A DNA stretch of 64,000 nt from Gamsiella multidivaricata (lineage: Eukaryota > Mortierellomycota > Mortierellomycetes > Mortierellales > Mortierellaceae): NCBI RefSeq assembly GCF_025024155.1, contig NW_026251744.1:1-64000 (forward strand), written 5' to 3'. Positions 58,371 through 64,000 of this stretch are shown here, in pieces. A model generated the notes under the pieces. It ran no database searches. It saw nothing but the letters and a program-made list of their open reading frames with translations, and was not told where the DNA came from. Made by a program: the position numbers and the translations under genes. Positions within the stretch are counted from its first letter, which is position 1; each line of letters begins with the position of its first letter.

Positions 58371-58617
58371 AATGTTGATCCAATCTTAGACGCGTCTAGC
58401 GTCACATGACAATACCAACAGAGTTAAACTCTGACATGAACCCACGCGTTACAGCACTGATCACTCGTTTTCCTTCCTTACTTTAAACCTCATAACCTCA
58501 TCGTCTTTGCAGATTCCCGACATCCGACCTCTTTTCCATTGAATCGATCACATTACTTCAGCTAAACACTACACATTCGACAGCAGCTCTCTCATCGCAC
58601 CACTCGACGTACAGGAA

Positions 58618-61600
58618 GTGATGGGTCTTAAAGGCTGGTACGCCTTTCTTCGTAAGAAGGGTTACCAACCCTCTGTACTTTACCCATCAGCCGCGTCAAC
58701 AACCTCGAACACCGCCACCAGAAGAGTCGACCTTCTCTCTCGCTTTTCAGTCATCAGGATGCTTATACACGAAACTCCATCGAGGTGGCCCATACGATCC
58801 TAGAGCTGGATGTCATGCGGTTCGGGACCAAGGAAAACATCATTATCTACGTCGACGGAGTCCAGGCAGAGAGGAAGGAGTTCACTGCTCAGATCCGCCA
58901 AGAAGCCCGGGAGAAGACTACTAAGCGATGCAAAGAAAGTGTGGATGAACTACAAAGACGGATCGATAACAACCTCAAGGTCCGTAAGCGACACTTTGCC
59001 GATGCCTGGACCAGCCTTGCGTCCTCCTTCTATTGGTCCCTGCCCATCCGTGATGCATTTGTCAAGTATATGCAGGACGAGGGGTAGAGCATCCAGCGAT
59101 GCGAGACGGAAGCTGATGTTGTGATCGCTCGAGATTGCAGATCTGACGATATTGTCGTGTCTGCGGACAGCGATATGCTCGCGTACCCATCCGTGTCAAC
59201 CCTGTGGCGCCCGATTTCAAGGAACTTGATTCTGATCTACAAGATACCGGATATCTGTGAGGTTCTCGGTGTGTCCAGGATCCAACTCACGGCCCTCGCT
59301 GTTGCCTCCAACAACGACTACGGAAAAAATATCTACTCTCTTGGACCGGCGACCAACTTTTCGATTATCAAGACGATCAAGAAACAAGGTAAATATCAAT
59401 GATCAAAGTATTAAGGAGCGAGGCTGAACCATTTAACTAATATATATATTTTTCTACCCTATTTTTGCAGATGTGCGACAGACGGTGAATGCATATTTGG
59501 AAGACTCCAAGGTCGTTTTAAAAAACACAGACAACAGAACACTTGAACTTGCACTCAGAGTCTTTGTTGATCTCCAACAGACGCCTGTCAGTGATCCTCG
59601 TCCTTTGTCCAACGTCTCGTCCTACAGTGAGCTTTACAAACGACTCAAGGATCTTTGTGCCATGTACCAGGAGAACAAGGATTTTCGCGCACAACTGCAA
59701 CCAAGGTATGCTATATTTCTGTTCAATATCGCACGGCATTTAGGACTTGGCATCGGCAATCGTCTCACAGCTCACCTTACTTATTGTTTTGATGTCAATA
59801 GTACTCGCAATGATCAGATCATCCGCCTCCGCTCCTCGCATTCTTCCATTCAATATAGGACAGTTGAGTCTCCAGCTATGTTGAAGCCTGGCCTTGGGTC
59901 GCGCTTACCACAGCCGCCATCACCGCAACCATCCTCAGCACAACCACAACAACCTGCACCGAATCTGCAGGATGACCCTCCGACCACATTACCGTCTCAG
60001 GAGTCAAACGGTCACCCGCCGCTTCCAAGGACGCAATTCCCACGAAATCGCCATCGTTGCTCATTCAAGACGAGGACAGGGGCAACAAACCCCCCACCCC
60101 CAGTCAAGATGAAGCTCTACAAGTTCGAGCCTTACAGGGAGTCTGAAGCAAAAGACGAGCTTGAGCCTCCAGCGACGAGCCCAAGACCAAACTCAAAACG
60201 TTGTCCGATTCGAGTGCAGCCACCCGCAAGCTCGCTATTACACGGTTATTACAATGCCAACACCCAACGTCTACTTTGAACGTCGGTACTCTATCCGCTA
60301 ACCTCAGACGAGCTCTGCCAAACGACGGTATCGTTCAACAGGAAGTTGCCCTCTGTATTCGAAACGCTGTGCGCGAGGCTGCCAGGATCAAACGACAAGG
60401 CCAACGAGTAATTGAAAAGTTTGTCGAGCATGTGAACAAGCATGGACCGGGTCCCAACGATCGTCGATTCATGGATTTTCTTTGTCCTGGAGTCTCCGTG
60501 AAGGACGCAAAAAAGCTGGATGACGGTTGTGCTGCAGAGGACGACGGTGAGGATGGTGGTGACATGGACCAGAAACCCAAGGATGGCAAAGGCTCTGAGC
60601 AGTTCTTGTTCCTCCAGAGCTTTCTGTCATACCTCTACTCTGGGAACTACCCACGAAAAAGTGGTACCGGTCAGAAGGTCAACGATTTCATTGATCGCCT
60701 CAAGGATCTCGGACTGTATGCCCACCACGTCCTCGGGCCGCTCTCAACGAGACAACTCCCTTCTCACCAACAGAGTTACTCCTATCGGTGGCGTTGCAGC
60801 TCAAGGTCGAACTCAAAAAAATGTACCGTAATGGGACCTGTGAGCTGCATAATAAGGTATGAGTTGAAGGCACTATTGGTCATCTTAATGTACATCAAAC
60901 CGATACCTATCATGCCTCTCATTTATTATTTTTTATCTTCTCAATTATAGCTCCAGAAAAGAAAAAAGAAGGGGCTGTTGGGATCCGATGCTAACGTGGA
61001 GATCCAAGAGGAGGTATCTGCTATTGAAAACTACCTCGCGATCAACAAATTGAGTCCAAACCCTCGTAGGATCATCCCCATGTCAACGGCGAAGCAACCT
61101 TTTGTCAGTTTCACGGAGCGACAACTAGCCATGTTCTTTTTCAACCGCGGAGGCGCACTGAGGGCACGGGTTCAGGAACTGGTCGGTACCGTCTGCACAT
61201 CCATGCAGGATGTTGAGGAGTGGATAGGAGGAAAAGAACCAGGCTTTCTCATCAAGCACCTCATCGTCGATATCGATCCCGAAGACCTGACCAGTCGCCA
61301 GAGAGGCAAGGCTGGACACCGCGCTGCGATCAAGTTGTTATCCCTTGATGATCTCGAGACCCACTTGCAGATGCTGGACGATCCAGAGTTCAGACCGGAG
61401 ACCTATGCCCGCAAAGGATATTTTCACAGGGGGTCTTTACGAACTGACGGATTCACTATGCAGCTCCTGTGTTCCAAAGTCAGGGAACTTCTGTCAGTCA
61501 AATACAAGCGGCTGCCCGACGATCGCCTACCTCCTCGATTGACTTCCACACTTCACGGTACCAGTGATTTTTTGACGGAGATCCGAAACGTTGTCCGAAC

Positions 61601-62750
61601 CAAAGATGATGTGGCGAGACTTTGGCCTGGTGTCGATCCTAAAGATATCAAGATCCTCACCCTTGATGCAGGACAAGCTTTTGTCGTCGGAGCATACGCA
61701 CATCTTCCACAATCGGGCAAAGACAAGGATCCAGTGCAAGGAGCCCCTCCGTCCTTCAAAGGCTTATTCCCTATTACCTCTTCCTCGACAACAACACCAC
61801 AGGATGTTATGCAGAGATTCACTTTGGAACAACAAGCGACCACAACGCCACCAACAATGATGGGGCTCGCGAAAGCCCACCACCATAATCTTGCTGTTAA
61901 CCAAAGCGGTGATGCAGCCTGTGTTCCGATACAGACGGTGACTTGAGGACGAGAAGCAGCTGATTCCAGCGGGTCAGTCAGACTCCATCGCGGACATCGG
62001 GTCCTGTCTTCCTCCTATTCGAAGTCCAGAGGCGAGCGTCACCAATTACATCGAGATGCTTGAACAAGTCGAGGATCGACTGTTGGAATTTTATAATGGT
62101 AACAATAATCGGTTCAACAAACACACTTGGGATATGAAGCGAGCCAAGCACATCGAGTACCAGGCTATTGCCAGCAGCCTACTCCGGATTGTTGGTGGCA
62201 GCATCGGTGAGCGCTGCAAGGATGACAATCCTGTGTTGATCGGTGTGGGCCTCGGTTAGTTCGGAAGCTCCAGTCGACTGTCATCTCTGCACTCTTCATT
62301 TTTGTCGTATTTCGTCCCATTGGTAAGCAAACTCTTCACCATGTACCATCGGGAATGTCTTCAGAGGAGTGAGTGCCAATGAATAATATATTTTGTTATT
62401 TTATTTAGGCTCGATCTCTCAGATACATTGTGGTGGGTCTCAACGAGTTTTATACGTCAAAGAAATGTCCGGATTGCCACCGGTTTGTGGCCCAAGTCAC
62501 CCTTCGAGAACTCTTCTGCCCCCACTGTGGACGGTATCGCCACAGAGATGTGATGGCGGCCGAAAACATGTCCAACATTGCCCGAGAGTACCTATTACAC
62601 CAGGAACGATCACTCTATCTTCACCCCGTCACGGCAGATGGTAGATACCCATGGATGGAGTCAAGAAGTCCAGGGCAAGAGATGGCCGAAGGGGCGATTG
62701 TTGGAACCAGCGCCACTAATCGCAAAAAAAGAAGAAAGATGGAACTTTAA
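58618..62750 (+). pseudogene. XPG/FEN1-like nuclease fused to a Fanzor (TnpB-like RuvC) nuclease, degraded
   Basis: The N-terminal part is XPG-like: MGLKGWYAFLRKKGY at the very start, YVDGVQAE (Mg-binding Asp), RCETEADVVIARD and SADSDMLAY. A Pro-rich linker (~59880-60200) follows. The C-terminal part is Fanzor-like: RuvC-I LTLDAGQAFVVGAY (Asp at 61664-61666), VLIGVGLG where TnpB has its RuvC-II Glu, LNEFYTSKKCPDC..CPHC zinc ribbon, and RuvC-III HRDVMAAENM (Asp at 62547-62549). Introns at 59391-59470, 59707-59801, 60858-60950 and about 62320-62408 splice conserved parts together, so I read one gene, not two. Lesions: frameshifts near 58757, 60175, 60725 and 61900; TAG at 59085-59087, TGA at 61939-61941, TAG at 62257-62259. 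Several stops sit where a Trp or Lys is expected. Living relatives would be mobile-element nucleases of ~1,100 residues. Confidence 0.85.
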
Positions 62751-63245
62751 CATTTTGTATGTACGACCACACACACCCACGTGATGATTACAGGGGCGTT
62801 GATAAATTTATGGTGACGTAGATAGCGCCTAGGTAGTCCTTTTCAAATAAATCTTACGCGTGCACTGTGGACTGCTCTTGAGACAATCGAACTAGGACGC
62901 GACCAAGCTCTGACCTTTGCGTATGCACTGCAGACAGCTCCACCTTTCATTCCATCCATTCCACTCATCACTTTACCAAGGACCCACTTGATAAAAAAAA
63001 ACCAAAATTCATTCATCAGCTTAAAGCCAATCAGTCAATTATGGTAACACTTAACCCTCGACTTTGCTTTTGCAAATGCTTCGGAGCTACATAAAACGGA
63101 TAGACCTTGGAGCAACACAGCAGGAATAGCTTTTGTACTCAGTCCCAGAAAAAGAAAACTCATCGCTTCCCGGGGAGGGCTTTTTTCTTCATGACCTTGT
63201 TGTAGTCTCTCCGCCTCGCACCTTCAAGCAAACCCTCGACCGCAG
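62751..63245. other. 3' flank of the Fanzor gene, 0.5 kb
   Basis: There is no ORF. If this element worked as other Fanzors do, its guide (omega) RNA would be encoded about here. A possible degenerate inverted match (AGGCGCTATCTACGTCAC on the minus strand, 62813-62830) to AGACGCGTCTAGCGTCAC at 58388-58405 may mark the element ends. A GTGCACTGTGGACTGCTC/ATGCACTGCAGACAGCTC pair (about 62862 and 62924) is a short imperfect direct repeat. Confidence 0.35.
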
Positions 63246-64000
63246 GATCGGCCTCGGTCTTTGATACGTCAAACTCGTATGGACTCCACGACACGATGCG
63301 CTTTGGCATGAGACAGATTGCAAGTGAGGTCACTGCAAAGCATCCTCTTGAGAATCGTCTTGCTGAGGTACCGTTTGAAGACTATAGCACGGTATCAGGG
63401 CCGTAATGATCGTCAGACAGGAGCGATTGCAACATCGTATTAATCGCTTTTTCTTTTGTTCATTTTATCGCTTTTCTCTCGACATTTTGATACGATCTCA
63501 TTAACACCGCACCTCGATCTCTTTATCAACAACCACTTGTCGACCAACAAATAATACTCAACTGGGCGCAACAATAACAACAACAACAACAAAAACAGTG
63601 GGAGAACACACAGGACGAGCTCAAGATGAATTTGGCCCGTAACATGTACGGTATGCACGCACCGATCAAGATGGCGATGGAGCGCTCTTTGGTCATCAAG
63701 GCGCGTGGACCATCCATGCTCCCCCGAAGCTCGAACTTGGGACTGGATATTTTGGTGGGCAAGGATGAAACGATCGATTTCGAAGACTTCTTGAACGGTA
63801 AGGCCGAGCAAGGAAAATCAGGGCGAATGTTGTTTTGGACGGAGTGTTTTGAGAGAATGGTTGCAGCATACTGACGCTTTATATATATATATATATTTCT
63901 CCCGCAACTTTTGTCTTTGTCTGATACTAGTTCCTGAACTGTCGACGGATATGGTGGATGTGCACACAGTCATGGAGCACCAGCTTGGAATCCGCGTATA
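63246..64000 (+). CDS. UMP1: Proteasome maturation factor UMP1/POMP-like, partial (3' end outside window)
   Basis: The exons seen are about 63246-63367 (5' border uncertain), 63599-63797 and 63931-64000 (continues past the window). The joined reading contains YGLHDTMRFGMRQIASEVTAKHPLENRLAE, WENTQDELKMNLARNMYGMHAPIKMAMER, LPRSSNLGLDILVGKDETIDFEDFLN and a final VPELSTDMVDVHTVMEHQLGIRV. The HxLR.G, YGMHAP and SSNLGLDIL..DETIDFED blocks are those of Ump1/POMP, the chaperone that joins half-proteasomes and becomes the first substrate of the 20S particle. Frames agree across both introns. I could not find the initiator: the frame is closed by TAG at 63203, so the first exon starts after an acceptor (63205 or 63245) and the ATG is in an exon further upstream. 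Confidence 0.85.

Noticed and set aside
62251..62415. Treating GGTTAGT at 62255 as a splice donor that would remove the TAG
   Set aside because: Joining it to the acceptor at 62408 puts the zinc-ribbon exon out of frame, and the skipped segment (FGSSSRLSSLHSSF) looks like conserved coding sequence, so a nonsense codon fits better.
63160..63309. Minus-strand 49-codon ORF (MPKRIVSWSPYEFDV..)
   Set aside because: It overlaps, in antisense, the UMP1 exon that encodes HDTMRFGMRQIASEV; the plus-strand reading has clear family similarity and continues in frame over two introns.
63440..63811. Minus-strand 123-codon ORF near the window end
   Set aside because: It is antisense to UMP1 exon 63599-63797 and an intron; its leucine run comes from the CAA microsatellite.
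1..64000. CRISPR array, operon or bacterial insertion sequence
   Set aside because: Intron-rich eukaryotic genes dominate, and no regularly spaced identical repeats with unique spacers were seen. The TnpB-like domain carries introns and a Fanzor-type rearrangement, so it is not a bacterial IS200/IS605 contaminant.

Overview
The window looks like nuclear DNA of an early-diverging filamentous fungus, most probably Mortierellomycotina (Mortierella and relatives). The reasons are: genes with several short introns having GT..AG ends and CTAAC-like branch sites; mid-range GC with long homopolymer runs; fungal forms of the proteins (a 14-TMS-type drug-efflux MFS carrier, an Rsc1/2-like bromodomain protein, Atg13, an alpha-arrestin with a PY motif); Mortierella-style F-box/LRR and kelch proteins; and an XPG/Fanzor composite protein that I remember as abundant in Mortierella genomes. 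The taxonomic call is an inference, since no marker gene is present.

Layout. 1-6136 is gene-poor, with relic transposon-like sequence and small repeats. 6137-8399 holds the MFS transporter. 8400-11224 is mostly intergenic, with two weakly supported small genes. 11726-14478 is the PKA catalytic subunit, with a polyQ head and a 1.36 kb intron. 14479-17075 is empty apart from short repeats. 17076-19429 is PRMT5. 19590-22484 and 27043-28794 are two F-box/LRR proteins flanking a bZIP factor (23919-26404). 30024-32354 is a kelch-type secreted or membrane protein gene wrecked by three TA-flanked MITE-like elements, one nested inside another, and by an internal stop. 33516-38120 is a 12-exon Rsc1/2/polybromo-like subunit. 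On the minus strand are an alpha-arrestin (39781-41601) and ZPR1 (47553-49646), with a 5.8 kb gene desert between them. 51218-55424 is ATG13. 55719-57011 is D-aminoacyl-tRNA deacylase, which begins with a 9-nt exon. 57140-63245 is a mobile-DNA island: a SWIM-finger gene fragment, a 385-bp MITE, and a long degraded gene that joins an XPG/FEN1-like nuclease to a Fanzor (eukaryotic TnpB-like) RuvC nuclease. The window ends inside a UMP1-like proteasome-assembly gene.

Most intact genes are housekeeping or signalling genes with no operon-like logic. PKA and ATG13 are linked by the general biology of nutrient signalling and autophagy, and the arrestin belongs to nutrient-transporter turnover, but nothing here shows that they are co-regulated. 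The most unusual content is the XPG-Fanzor composite at 58618-62750. It keeps recognisable active-site motifs for both nuclease halves, but I read at least four frameshifts and three nonsense codons in it, so this copy is probably dead and would have living paralogs elsewhere in the genome.
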